Assembly (NCBI GenBank): GCA_005888515.1
Contig: VAZR01000084.1
Coordinates: 1-15,383, forward strand
Origin: Alphaproteobacteria bacterium
GTDB lineage: Bacteria; Pseudomonadota; Alphaproteobacteria; ATCC43930; CGMCC-115725
DNA length: 15,383 nucleotides
Direction: 5' to 3'
Shown here: piece by piece, positions 6,754 through 13,906 of the stretch
Position numbering within the stretch: position 1 is the stretch's first letter
Layout of the letters: each line of letters begins with the position of its first letter
The notes under the pieces: generated by a model
Databases searched by the model: none
What the model was told of the DNA's origin: nothing
The model's input: the letters and a program-made list of their open reading frames with translations, nothing else
Made by a program: the position numbers and the translations under genes

Positions 6754-8616
6754 TCAGAGGCTCGCCCACAACAGCAGCGCCACCAGCGTCGCCGCAACGT
6801 AGAGGACATAGACATGGATATGACCGTGCTGCAGCACGTTGAGCCGGTTCCGCACAAACAGGTGAAATTGGGTCGTCAGGGGCTGGACGAAGGAGGACGC
6901 GGTGTACTGCATCCGCGCCGATGGGAACAGGTAACCGCAGCCCCAGACCGGGCCTGAGCCGATCCTGCGAGCCCAAAGAAGATGCGCCCTGAACAACCAC
7001 GCCAGCAACGCCAGGCCGATCAGGACGCCAAACACCGCTATCGTCGTGGTCAGCGGGCCGGTAACCGTTGCGAGCTGCGCCCGAACAAGGCCGGTCGCCA
7101 CGCCGGTTGCCGCCGTGACCACGTCAGCCAGAGCCGCGACGACAAGCGGCGCCGCCAAACCGATCACGAGGTACAGCACGGCTAACAGCGCCATCGCCGC
7201 CCACATCGGCCGCGCCACCTCGTGTGCGTTGCCGGCTTCGGCGCTGCGCGGGGAGCCGAGGAACGCGACGCCGAACGCTTTTGCAAAACACGCCGCGGCA
7301 AGACCGCTGATCAGCCCCATGACGATGATCGCGATCAGACCGGCGACGGCGATGTGCGGCGCCGGATCCAGCACCGCGGCGAACCCCGAATAAAACAGCA
7401 AAAACTCGCTGATGAAGCCATTGAGTGGCGGCAAACCGACGATCGCGGCGGCGCCGGCCAGAAAGGCTGCGCCGGTCCATGGCATGCGTTTCAGCAGCCC
7501 GCCGAGCTGTTCGAATTCCAGGCTGTGCGAGGCGTGCTGCACCGCCCCTGCGCCGAGAAACAGCAGTCCTTTGAAGATGCTGTGATTGACGACGTGCAAC
7601 AGGCCCGCGGCGAACCCGATCACGGTCAAGGTCAGCATTCCGGTGGCGAGCCCCACCACGCCGATGCCGATCCCGAGCAGGATGATGCCAATATTCTCGA
7701 CGCTGCTGTAGGCCAGCAGGCGCTTGAGGTCATGCTGCGCCATCGCAAACAGCACGCCGAGCACGCCGCTCGACGCACCGATCGCGATCAACAGCCAGCC
7801 CCACCAGGGTTGCGGCGGGCCGAGCAAGGTCAGTATGCGAACCAGCCCGTAGATGCCGACCTTGATCATCGCGCCGGACATCAATGCCGAGGCATGGCTC
7901 GGCGCGACCGGATGTGCTTCCGGCAGCCAGACATGCACTGGGACGATACCCGCCTTCGAGCCAAAGCCGATCAGCGCCAGGATGAAAACCAGCGATGCCA
8001 GCCCGGGATTTCCTTTTAGGACAGCCGCGTAGCCGTCGAAGTCGGAGCCTCCGGCAAGGTTGCCGAGCAGCACGAAAAGGACCAGCAGGAAGGCGGTTCC
8101 AAGATGGGTGGCCGCGAGATAGATCCAGGCGGCGTGGCGCACTGTCGCCCGCCGGTCGTCGAAGATGACCAGGAAGAACGGGCTCAACGCCATGATCTCC
8201 CACGACACCAGAAACAGCAGGCCGTCATGCGCCGCGATCACCGACGCCATGCCCGCGGTCAGCAGGTTCGAATGGAACCAGCACCCGGCCAAGCCGCTGC
8301 CATCGCCCCGCCCCGCCAGGTAACTGCGGCCGTAAACCGCGGTGACCAGCGACAAGCCGAATACCGGCAGCAGAAAAAACGCCGCGAGCGCATCGATTTG
8401 CAGATGAAAGCCGCCACCGGGCATCAGCCAGGTCGCCGTCATCGCTTCGGGTTGCCCCGAAACGAGAATGCGAACTGCCGCGACAAGCCCCAGCATCGAT
8501 CCGGCGACCGCGCCGCTCTGTCCCGCGGTCTGGCACAGCGCGGGACGAGCGCGGCTGGCGACCGCGGCCATCCCGCCGACCAGCAACAACAGAATTGCGC
8601 CGAGGAATTCGAACAC
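6754..8616 (-). CDS. hyfB: HyfB-like antiporter-type membrane subunit
   Basis: A 620-residue NuoL/HyfB-family polytopic membrane protein, the largest antiporter-like unit of the complex. Visible channel residues are Glu140 in FLVSWEIMALSPFF, Lys221 in GFGSKAGIVPVHVWLPEAH (217-235), Lys252, and Lys349 in HVVNHSIFKGLLFLGAG (341-357). The C-terminal region (about 530-620) carries further membrane segments, as usual for HyfB. The start is a GTG with no clear ribosome binding site, 36 bases after the XRE gene stop codon. With HyfF it gives two antiporter-type subunits; E. coli Hyf has three. It could be confused with a NuoL or Mrp subunit by sequence alone, but the neighbours settle the assignment. 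Confidence 0.93.
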   Translation of the reverse strand: MFEFLGAILLLLVGGMAAVASRARPALCQTAGQSGAVAGSMLGLVAAVRILVSGQPEAMTATWLMPGGGFHLQIDALAAFFLLPVFGLSLVTAVYGRSYLAGRGDGSGLAGCWFHSNLLTAGMASVIAAHDGLLFLVSWEIMALSPFFLVIFDDRRATVRHAAWIYLAATHLGTAFLLVLFVLLGNLAGGSDFDGYAAVLKGNPGLASLVFILALIGFGSKAGIVPVHVWLPEAHPVAPSHASALMSGAMIKVGIYGLVRILTLLGPPQPWWGWLLIAIGASSGVLGVLFAMAQHDLKRLLAYSSVENIGIILLGIGIGVVGLATGMLTLTVIGFAAGLLHVVNHSIFKGLLFLGAGAVQHASHSLEFEQLGGLLKRMPWTGAAFLAGAAAIVGLPPLNGFISEFLLFYSGFAAVLDPAPHIAVAGLIAIIVMGLISGLAAACFAKAFGVAFLGSPRSAEAGNAHEVARPMWAAMALLAVLYLVIGLAAPLVVAALADVVTAATGVATGLVRAQLATVTGPLTTTIAVFGVLIGLALLAWLFRAHLLWARRIGSGPVWGCGYLFPSARMQYTASSFVQPLTTQFHLFVRNRLNVLQHGHIHVYVLYVAATLVALLLWASL

Positions 8617-8652
8617 GTCTATTCGCGCCAGACTGTCGCGGCCACGCGCACG

Positions 8653-8901
8653 CTAACCTGCTTTCAGGCGGATCCCCCGCCCTCCTTGCGAGCTGAGCGC
8701 GCCCTCCGGAATCAGCTCGATCCCGGCGGCGTCGAGCGCTCCGACCAGCTTCATCAGAGAATCGACATTGCCGCGGATCACCCCTTCGCTCGCCTCCATG
8801 CGCTGGATTGTCGGGACGGAAAGCCCGGAGAGCTCGGCCAGCCGGCGCTGGTCGATGCCGAGCAATGCCCGGGCGGCGCGCAATTGCGCAGCAGTTATCA
8901 T
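8653..8901 (-). CDS. Small XRE-family DNA-binding regulator
   Basis: An 82-residue cytoplasmic protein with a helix-turn-helix of the XRE/Cro type at about residues 5-40: LRAARALLGIDQRRLAELSG (7-26) followed by the recognition helix region LSVPTIQRMEASEG (27-40). The rest is a short C-terminal tail with no ligand-binding domain visible. It is the first gene of the hyf-like operon, 36 bases before hyfB, so it probably controls this operon and itself. An 8-base-arm near-palindrome overlaps its start codon and is the natural candidate operator. No strong ribosome binding site is seen before the ATG. The family is common in rhizobia; its link to this complex is inferred from position. Confidence 0.88.
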   Translation of the reverse strand: MITAAQLRAARALLGIDQRRLAELSGLSVPTIQRMEASEGVIRGNVDSLMKLVGALDAAGIELIPEGALSSQGGRGIRLKAG

Positions 8902-8914
8902 GTCTGAGACATCA
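8898..8914 (-). promoter_or_regulatory. Candidate operator palindrome over the XRE start codon
   Basis: On the minus strand this reads TGATGTCTCAGACATGA. It is an inverted repeat around a single central base, perfect over the inner 6-base arms (ATGTCT/AGACAT) and pairing again at the outermost base. It covers the ATG of the XRE gene. Size and symmetry suit a dimeric XRE repressor, suggesting autoregulation; the binding itself is inferred. Confidence 0.5.
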
Positions 8915-8917
8915 TTT

Positions 8918-8936
8918 ATGCGGCTTCTATCCGCAT
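8918..8936. repeat. Inverted repeat ATGCGG-N7-CCGCAT in the hyf-like leader
   Basis: Two perfect 6-base arms (8918-8923 and 8931-8936) separated by 7 bases. The same stretch also carries a direct repeat CATTTAT at 8913-8919 and 8934-8940, spaced 21 bases apart, about two helical turns. It lies at or just after the candidate -10 box, so it may be a second protein-binding site or a leader hairpin. Confidence 0.4.
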
Positions 8937-8963
8937 TTATTATTCGCTACAACCTAAAATCAA
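8935..8963 (-). promoter_or_regulatory. Candidate sigma70-type promoter of the XRE-hyf-like operon
   Basis: On the minus strand, TTGATT (8963-8958) is followed 17 bases later by ATAAAT (8940-8935), in the only AT-rich stretch between the two operons. Transcription would start near 8928, about 27 bases before the XRE ATG. The boxes are imperfect, and overlapping alternatives for the -10 (for example TAATAA) exist. Confidence 0.35.
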
Positions 8964-8981
8964 CGGTTAAGCCGTGTCATC

Positions 8982-8996
8982 CCGCCGCAGCGGCGG
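8982..8996 (-). terminator. Weak candidate terminator hairpin after the cyclase gene
   Basis: CCGCCG and CGGCGG pair with a 3-base loop just past the stop codon of the cyclase gene. No T-run follows on the minus strand, so it is at best a partial intrinsic terminator or a Rho-related structure. It lies between the two minus-strand operons, where an end of transcription would make sense. Confidence 0.25.
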
Positions 8997-9000
8997 CGGA

Positions 9001-10593
9001 TCAGGCGCGGGGTTCGAGAAAGTAGGTCTCCATCGCGCCTTTTCCCTTGACCTCGACGGCGCCGCGCGGCTCGAAGCGGAAACCGTCGCCGAGGGTTTGC
9101 CGGATCACCGCCGAGACGTGGATCCGGCCGGGGGCGCCGTAGCTTTCCATGCGCTTCGCGGTATTCACGGTATCACCCCAGACGTCGTAGACAAATTTGT
9201 GCGTACCGATCACGCCGGCGATCAACGCGCCGCCATGCACGCCTATGCGCAGCTCCAATCGTTCGCCAAAGCCGGCGGCGGCCGTCGCCGCGGCCTCGCG
9301 CATCGCCAGCGCCATCTCGGCGACCGCGGCCGCATGGTCGGGGCGAGGCTGCGGCAAGGGGAGCCCGCCGGCGACCATATAGCCGTCGCCGGTCGTCTTG
9401 ATCTTTTCGAGGCCTAGCCTGGTGGCGAGCCCATCGAATTCGGCGAAAAGCGTGCCCAACAGCTCGACCGTCTGCTCCGGCGGAAACCGGGCGGCGAGCG
9501 CGGTGAAATCGACGAGATCGGCGAACAGGATCGTCGCGTCGTCGACGCGGTCCGCGATGATCGTCTCGCCTTGCCGCAAACGCTCGATGATCGTGCGCGG
9601 CAGGATGTTCAGGAGGAGCGCTTCCGAACGCTCCTTCTCGGCGCGCAGCTCCTCGGCGATCGCGCGCTCGCGGTCGCGCAGCCGCTTTTTTTCGAGACAC
9701 GCGTTGATGCGAGCCCGCAGCAGCACCGGGTTGAACGGTTTGGGCAGGTAATCCTCGGCGCCCGCCTCGATGCAGCGCACCGTGCTGTCGATCTCGTCAA
9801 GCGCCGAGATCATAACGACCGGGATATCGCCGGTGCGCTCGTCGGCCTTGAGGCGGCAGAGCACTTCAAACCCGCTAAGCCCCGGCATCATCAAATCGAG
9901 CAGCACCAGATCGAATTTGCCGCTGCCGGCGAGCGCCAACGCTGCCGCGCCATTTTCTGCCGTGGTGATCAGATGGCCGTCGCGGGTCAGGCGGCGCGAC
10001 AGGAGATCGCGGTTGGCGGCATTATCATCGACCACCAGGACCCGGCTGGGCTGAGCCTGACGACCCGGCGCGTCGGCAGCGCCGATCGGCGCAATGCTCC
10101 GCAGCACGTCGCGCACGATCTCGACCGGCGGCGCGTTCGCCCGCCCGCTCGGTCCGTCGCCGAACGCAACCAGGCGATCGATGTCGGCGAGCAGACGGTC
10201 GGCGTGTTCGAGCACCGCCCCAAGGTCTTTCAGGAAGGCCGGGTGCTCGGCATCCTCCGCGTCTTCGAGGAGCAGCTCGCCATAACCTTTGATGGCATTC
10301 AGCGGGGTCCGCAACTCGTGGCGCAATCGGCCGCGCTCGGCTTCGCCGCCGAAACCGTCCGGTCCCTTAAAAGCTCCGCCGTCGACAATCCGTTCGATCA
10401 ACGACAGGAGCTGCGCCGCGGCCGTTCGCATGCGTTCGAGATCGGGGATGAAATCGTCGAGGCCGTCGCGCCGCGCGTCTTCGAGCAGCATATCGACGAA
10501 ACCGACAATGCCGGAGGCCGGCGCGGCGACTTCCTGACGTACAAAAGCGGCGACCGCCTGGTCGAGGCGACCGGTCCCGCGGGAGCCGCTCAC
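9001..10593 (-). CDS. Receiver-linked class III adenylate cyclase with two HisKA-like helices and no ATPase domain
   Basis: This 530-residue soluble protein has three parts. Residues 12-145 hold two HisKA-like segments: RQEVAAPASGIVGFVDMLLE (19-38), with Gln20 where the phospho-His would be, and RHELRTPLNAIKGYGELLLE (91-110), with His92. No HATPase_c domain follows. A receiver spans 183-300, with Asp233 and Lys285-Pro. A coiled linker leads to a class III nucleotide cyclase (about 345-527). The cyclase has metal aspartates Asp359 (FADLVDF) and Asp403 (TTGDGY), purine-site Lys in EKIKTTGD and Asp470, and transition-state Asn477 and Arg481. The Lys/Asp pair points to ATP as substrate, giving cAMP. 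Phosphorylation of Asp233 or His92 by the neighbouring kinase probably controls cyclase activity. The start is a GTG with a GGCAGGG-like site, 17 bases after the receiver gene. Confidence 0.92.
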   Translation of the reverse strand: MSGSRGTGRLDQAVAAFVRQEVAAPASGIVGFVDMLLEDARRDGLDDFIPDLERMRTAAAQLLSLIERIVDGGAFKGPDGFGGEAERGRLRHELRTPLNAIKGYGELLLEDAEDAEHPAFLKDLGAVLEHADRLLADIDRLVAFGDGPSGRANAPPVEIVRDVLRSIAPIGAADAPGRQAQPSRVLVVDDNAANRDLLSRRLTRDGHLITTAENGAAALALAGSGKFDLVLLDLMMPGLSGFEVLCRLKADERTGDIPVVMISALDEIDSTVRCIEAGAEDYLPKPFNPVLLRARINACLEKKRLRDRERAIAEELRAEKERSEALLLNILPRTIIERLRQGETIIADRVDDATILFADLVDFTALAARFPPEQTVELLGTLFAEFDGLATRLGLEKIKTTGDGYMVAGGLPLPQPRPDHAAAVAEMALAMREAAATAAAGFGERLELRIGVHGGALIAGVIGTHKFVYDVWGDTVNTAKRMESYGAPGRIHVSAVIRQTLGDGFRFEPRGAVEVKGKGAMETYFLEPRA

Positions 10594-10610
10594 CGTTGCC
10601 CTGCCATGCC

Positions 10611-10991
10611 TCAGCCCGATGTCCCGGAGCCGCCGAGCAGGGCTTCGATCTTTTCCAGCAGCCGCGGCAATTCGACCGGCTTCGTATCGTAATCGTCGCA
10701 GCCGGCCGCCATCGCCTTGTCGCGATCACCGGTCATTGCATGCGCCGTCAGCCCGATGACCGGGATCGTCTGCGTCGCGCTTTCGGCTTTGAGCCGACGC
10801 GTCGCTTCCCACCCGTCCATCACCGGCAGGCTCATATCCATCAGGATCAGATCTGGCCGTTCCGTCTCGGCCGCGACCAGCCCCTGCTCACCATCGACCG
10901 CGGTCACGACCGCATAGCCGCGGCGGGCCAGCCGGCGCGACAGCATATCCCGGTTCATCTCATTGTCTTCGACGATCAGGATCTTGGCCAT
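10611..10991 (-). CDS. Single-domain CheY/DivK-like response regulator
   Basis: A 126-residue lone receiver domain with no output domain. Acidic pocket Glu8-Asp9, phospho-acceptor Asp52 in LILMDMSLP, Thr82 in GLTAHAM and Lys104-Pro105 are all present, so it should be phosphorylatable. It is translated from an ATG with a purine-rich GGGAAGGAA site inside the 9-base gap after the hybrid kinase gene. Position between a hybrid kinase and a receiver-cyclase suggests it shuttles phosphate within this pathway or competes for it. It resembles DivK in form, but calling it DivK is not supported. Confidence 0.92.
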   Translation of the reverse strand: MAKILIVEDNEMNRDMLSRRLARRGYAVVTAVDGEQGLVAAETERPDLILMDMSLPVMDGWEATRRLKAESATQTIPVIGLTAHAMTGDRDKAMAAGCDDYDTKPVELPRLLEKIEALLGGSGTSG

Positions 10992-11000
10992 TTCCTTCCC

Positions 11001-13325
11001 TTATCCGGCGGCGAGTGCGCTTTTTGACCGGGGCAACCGGACGACCGTCCGCCGCAACACGCCGGCAAGATCATCCGCGCCTTTCTCGATGATTTCCCGC
11101 GTTCGCCCGGCCAGCAATTCACGCTCCGCCGCACCGAGCTGTTTGGCCGTCAGGATCACGACCGGAATGTCGCGCCACTCGGGATGGTTGCCGATTTCGT
11201 GGAGAAAGGCGAACCCGTCCATGCCCGGCATCATCAGATCGAGGAGGATCATCGCCGGCGGCAGATTGCCGGCCAGCCATTCGAATGCATCCCCGCCGTC
11301 CGTCGCCTCGGCGATGGTCCAGCCCAATTTGTCGAGGTGCCGGCGCACCAGATTTCGGCTCTCCGGATCGTCATCGACGACCAGAACCGTGCCGCCGCCC
11401 CGCACGTTTTCCCGGATCACCGCGGCCAGCCGGGCGCGGTCGACCGGTTTGGTGATGAATTCGGTGGCGCCGAGCGACAGCGCGATACCACGGTCGGCCA
11501 GCACCGTGACGATGATCACCGGGATTTCGCGCAGCCCGACATCGGATTTCAGCGCCGCCAGCACCGCCCAGCCATCGAGCCGCGGCATCAGCACATCGAG
11601 CGTGATGATGTCCGCGCGATGCTCGCGCGCCAACGAAAGCGCCGCTTCGCCGTCCGATGCCTCGATGACCCGATAGCCTTCGCGGCGCACGATCGCCGCC
11701 AGCAGTTCGCGCGAGGGCGGATCGTCGTCGACCACCATCACCAATGCACGGTGATCGTCGATGGCCGGCCGCGGGGTCGCCGCGACGGGCTCCGGCGCCT
11801 CAAGCATTGCAGGTGCCGATTCGGTGGGCAGCGTGATCGTGAAGGTCGAACCCGCGCCCGACTCGCTCTCGACAGTGATCCGGCCGCCCAGCATCTCGCA
11901 GAAATGCTTGGTGATCGCGAGGCCGAGACCGGTGCCGCCATAGCGCCGTGTCGTCGAAGCATCAGCCTGGCTGAACGCCTGAAAAAGTCGGCCGAGCTGT
12001 TCCTCGGTCATGCCGATACCGGTGTCGCTGACGATGAACGACACCTCATCGTCACCGGCGCGCAGCTCCAGCGCGACCCGTCCGGCCTGGGTAAACTTGC
12101 TGGCATTGCCGAGCAGGTTCAGAAGGCTTTGCTTCAGCTTGGTGCGGTCGGTGTACAGCGTGCCGAGCTGGTCCGGGCAGACGATGTCGAACCGGTTGCC
12201 GCCGGACGCCGCGAGCGGCACAACGATCGAGCGAACCTCCTCGACCAGCGCCTTCAGATCGACCTCTTCGAGATAGAGGTCCATCTTGCCCGCCTCGATC
12301 TTCGACAGGTCGAGAATGTCGTTGATCAGATTGAGCAGATGCCGTCCGGCATCGCGGATCTTGGCAAGATCGGGCAGGAACTGATCGAGGCCCTCATCCT
12401 CGGCCATCTCCTGCAGCATCTCGCTGTACCCGATCACGGCATTGAGCGGCGTACGCAATTCGTGGCTCATATTGGCGAGGAAGGCCGATTTGTGCTGGCT
12501 CGCCGCTTCGAGCTGCTGATATAGCGCGCCCAGCTGCTCGCAGGTGCGGTTGACGTTGGCGGCGAGCGCGCCGAACTCGTCGCGATTGGGAACGGCAACC
12601 CGCTGGGTGAAATCGCCTTCCGCGATGCGGCTGAGCCGGGCATCGATTTCGTTGATCGGCCCGACCAGCGACCAGGAAATTGTCCGGCCGAGCAACAGCG
12701 CAAATGCGATGCTGCCGATCGCAAAGAGAATGACATCGAGTTTCGCGGTGCGATAGGCGTTCTCGCTCGCGTCGATGCCGGCCACCATATCGGCTTCGGC
12801 CTTGTTGACCAGCTGATTGGTCAGGCGCTCCATGCTATTGGCGAGCGGCTGCGCCTCTTTGAGCTGCGCCTCGCGGGCCTCAGCTACATTCCCGCCCCGG
12901 ATCAGCTCAACGACCTTGTTGATGACCGCGACAAACCGGTCGTAATCCTGTTTGACCCGCCCGAGGAGCTCGCCCTCGTCCTTGGCGACGAATTGCAGAC
13001 GCTCCAGATCGTAGCCGAACTGGTTGAGCTGGCGCAGCGCGCTGTCGAGACTGCGATTGTCATTGGCAAGCAATGCCGAAGTGACGCGGTAGAGTTGGCT
13101 GGTCGTGTCGTGCTGCACCTGCCGGTATGCCGCGATCTTGCGCTCCGAGCGGATCAGCTCGACGGTTCTTTCGTTGACCCCGGTCAGCACCTGCAGCCCG
13201 GCGGCGCCGACCACGACCAGCAGCGCCACGATCGCCAGAAACGCCAACAGGAGCTTGGTCTGCACCCGAAACGGCAGATGCGCGACGGCCTCGATGACCC
13301 GCTTGTCGAGGCGGCGGCCGATCAT
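11001..13325 (-). CDS. Membrane hybrid histidine kinase (periplasmic helical bundle - HAMP - HisKA - HATPase - two receivers)
   Basis: A 774-residue sensor. Membrane segments at about 23-47 and 197-218 flank a helical periplasmic domain of about 150 residues that looks like a four-helix bundle (4HB_MCP or CHASE3-like). A HAMP linker (about 214-268) follows, then HisKA with His288 in MSHELRTPLN and HATPase_c with Asn407, DTGIGM (434-439) and GGTGLGLA (463-470). Receiver 1 (about 527-640) has Asp577 and Lys626-Pro. Receiver 2 (about 646-760) has Asp696 and Thr726, but Lys748 is followed by Gly rather than Pro. It starts at an ATG overlapping the stop codon of the SCO gene by 4 bases. It is the only gene in this operon with a kinase ATPase domain, so it probably phosphorylates the lone receiver and the receiver-cyclase. 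Confidence 0.94.
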   Translation of the reverse strand: MIGRRLDKRVIEAVAHLPFRVQTKLLLAFLAIVALLVVVGAAGLQVLTGVNERTVELIRSERKIAAYRQVQHDTTSQLYRVTSALLANDNRSLDSALRQLNQFGYDLERLQFVAKDEGELLGRVKQDYDRFVAVINKVVELIRGGNVAEAREAQLKEAQPLANSMERLTNQLVNKAEADMVAGIDASENAYRTAKLDVILFAIGSIAFALLLGRTISWSLVGPINEIDARLSRIAEGDFTQRVAVPNRDEFGALAANVNRTCEQLGALYQQLEAASQHKSAFLANMSHELRTPLNAVIGYSEMLQEMAEDEGLDQFLPDLAKIRDAGRHLLNLINDILDLSKIEAGKMDLYLEEVDLKALVEEVRSIVVPLAASGGNRFDIVCPDQLGTLYTDRTKLKQSLLNLLGNASKFTQAGRVALELRAGDDEVSFIVSDTGIGMTEEQLGRLFQAFSQADASTTRRYGGTGLGLAITKHFCEMLGGRITVESESGAGSTFTITLPTESAPAMLEAPEPVAATPRPAIDDHRALVMVVDDDPPSRELLAAIVRREGYRVIEASDGEAALSLAREHRADIITLDVLMPRLDGWAVLAALKSDVGLREIPVIIVTVLADRGIALSLGATEFITKPVDRARLAAVIRENVRGGGTVLVVDDDPESRNLVRRHLDKLGWTIAEATDGGDAFEWLAGNLPPAMILLDLMMPGMDGFAFLHEIGNHPEWRDIPVVILTAKQLGAAERELLAGRTREIIEKGADDLAGVLRRTVVRLPRSKSALAAG

Positions 13326-13906
13326 TTGGTCACCAGGCTCAACAGGTCGCGGCGGAATTCCGCGGGATCGAAACGCATGCCGAGATATTGCACCCGCAAG
13401 ACGCCGCGCGGATCGATGATCGAGGTTAACAGCGTGTGATCGATCGCGCCTTCGGCGGTTTTGGCGGCGTAGACCCCATAGCGGCGAACGACCTCGTGCA
13501 CCGCCGCCGGCGGGCCGCTCAGAAAACTCCAGCCGGCGGTCTTGGCCTCCCAGCCCGCGGCATAATCCTTCAGCACCTCTTGGGTGTCGTGCTCGGGATC
13601 GACCGTGATCGAGATGAACGCGATCTTGCTGCCGAAATCCTCCCCGAGCGAATCCTGCACCTCGACCAGTTTTTGCGTCAGCAACGGGCAGATATCCGGG
13701 CAGGCGGTGTAGAAGAAGCTGACTGCCACCACCTTGCCGCGCAGCCCGATCAAATTGACCGGCTTGCCATCCTGCGACATCAGCGCAAAAGCCGGCGCCG
13801 GCCCAATCTCGGGCAATGCGCCGGGATCCCGCGCAGCGTCACTCACGGCGAGCGCCGGCCCGGCCAGGACCGTCAACGCGACCAAAATTGCTGTCGCCAG
13901 CCGCAT
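13322..13906 (-). CDS. SCO1/SenC-family copper-thiol protein
   Basis: I start this 194-residue protein at the ATG at 13906, which overlaps the TGA of the preceding gene (TGATG) and gives a clean signal sequence MRLATAILVALTVLAGPALA (1-20). A longer frame to 13948 adds 14 unconvincing residues inside that gene. The thioredoxin-like fold carries the SCO metal motif TACPDICP with Cys69 and Cys73, and the distant conserved His157 in AIDHTLL. SCO proteins handle copper for the CuA site of cytochrome oxidase or act in thiol-disulfide chemistry in the periplasm. No oxidase gene is nearby, so a role in the adjoining sensory pathway, or as a redox or copper sensor partner, is possible. The gene overlaps the kinase gene by 4 bases. 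Confidence 0.92.
   Translation of the reverse strand: MRLATAILVALTVLAGPALAVSDAARDPGALPEIGPAPAFALMSQDGKPVNLIGLRGKVVAVSFFYTACPDICPLLTQKLVEVQDSLGEDFGSKIAFISITVDPEHDTQEVLKDYAAGWEAKTAGWSFLSGPPAAVHEVVRRYGVYAAKTAEGAIDHTLLTSIIDPRGVLRVQYLGMRFDPAEFRRDLLSLVTK

Noticed and set aside
1459..8616. Annotation as an active NiFe hydrogenase-4 or formate hydrogenlyase
   Set aside because: The large subunit lacks both cysteine motifs of the NiFe site, and no hyp or formate dehydrogenase genes are present.
1459..8616. Annotation as respiratory complex I (Nuo)
   Set aside because: Gene order, the HyfE-type subunit, the fused ferredoxin-small subunit and the absence of NuoA, NuoE, NuoF, NuoG and NuoJ fit the Hyf/Ehr type instead.
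8964..8975. Short inverted repeat ACGG-N4/5-CCGT upstream of the hyf-like promoter
   Set aside because: Four-base arms are too short to separate from chance in this composition.
11184..12524. Plus-strand open frame (446 codons) opposite the hybrid kinase gene
   Set aside because: The minus-strand frame shows all kinase and receiver motifs; the plus-strand product has none and resembles other antisense shadows.
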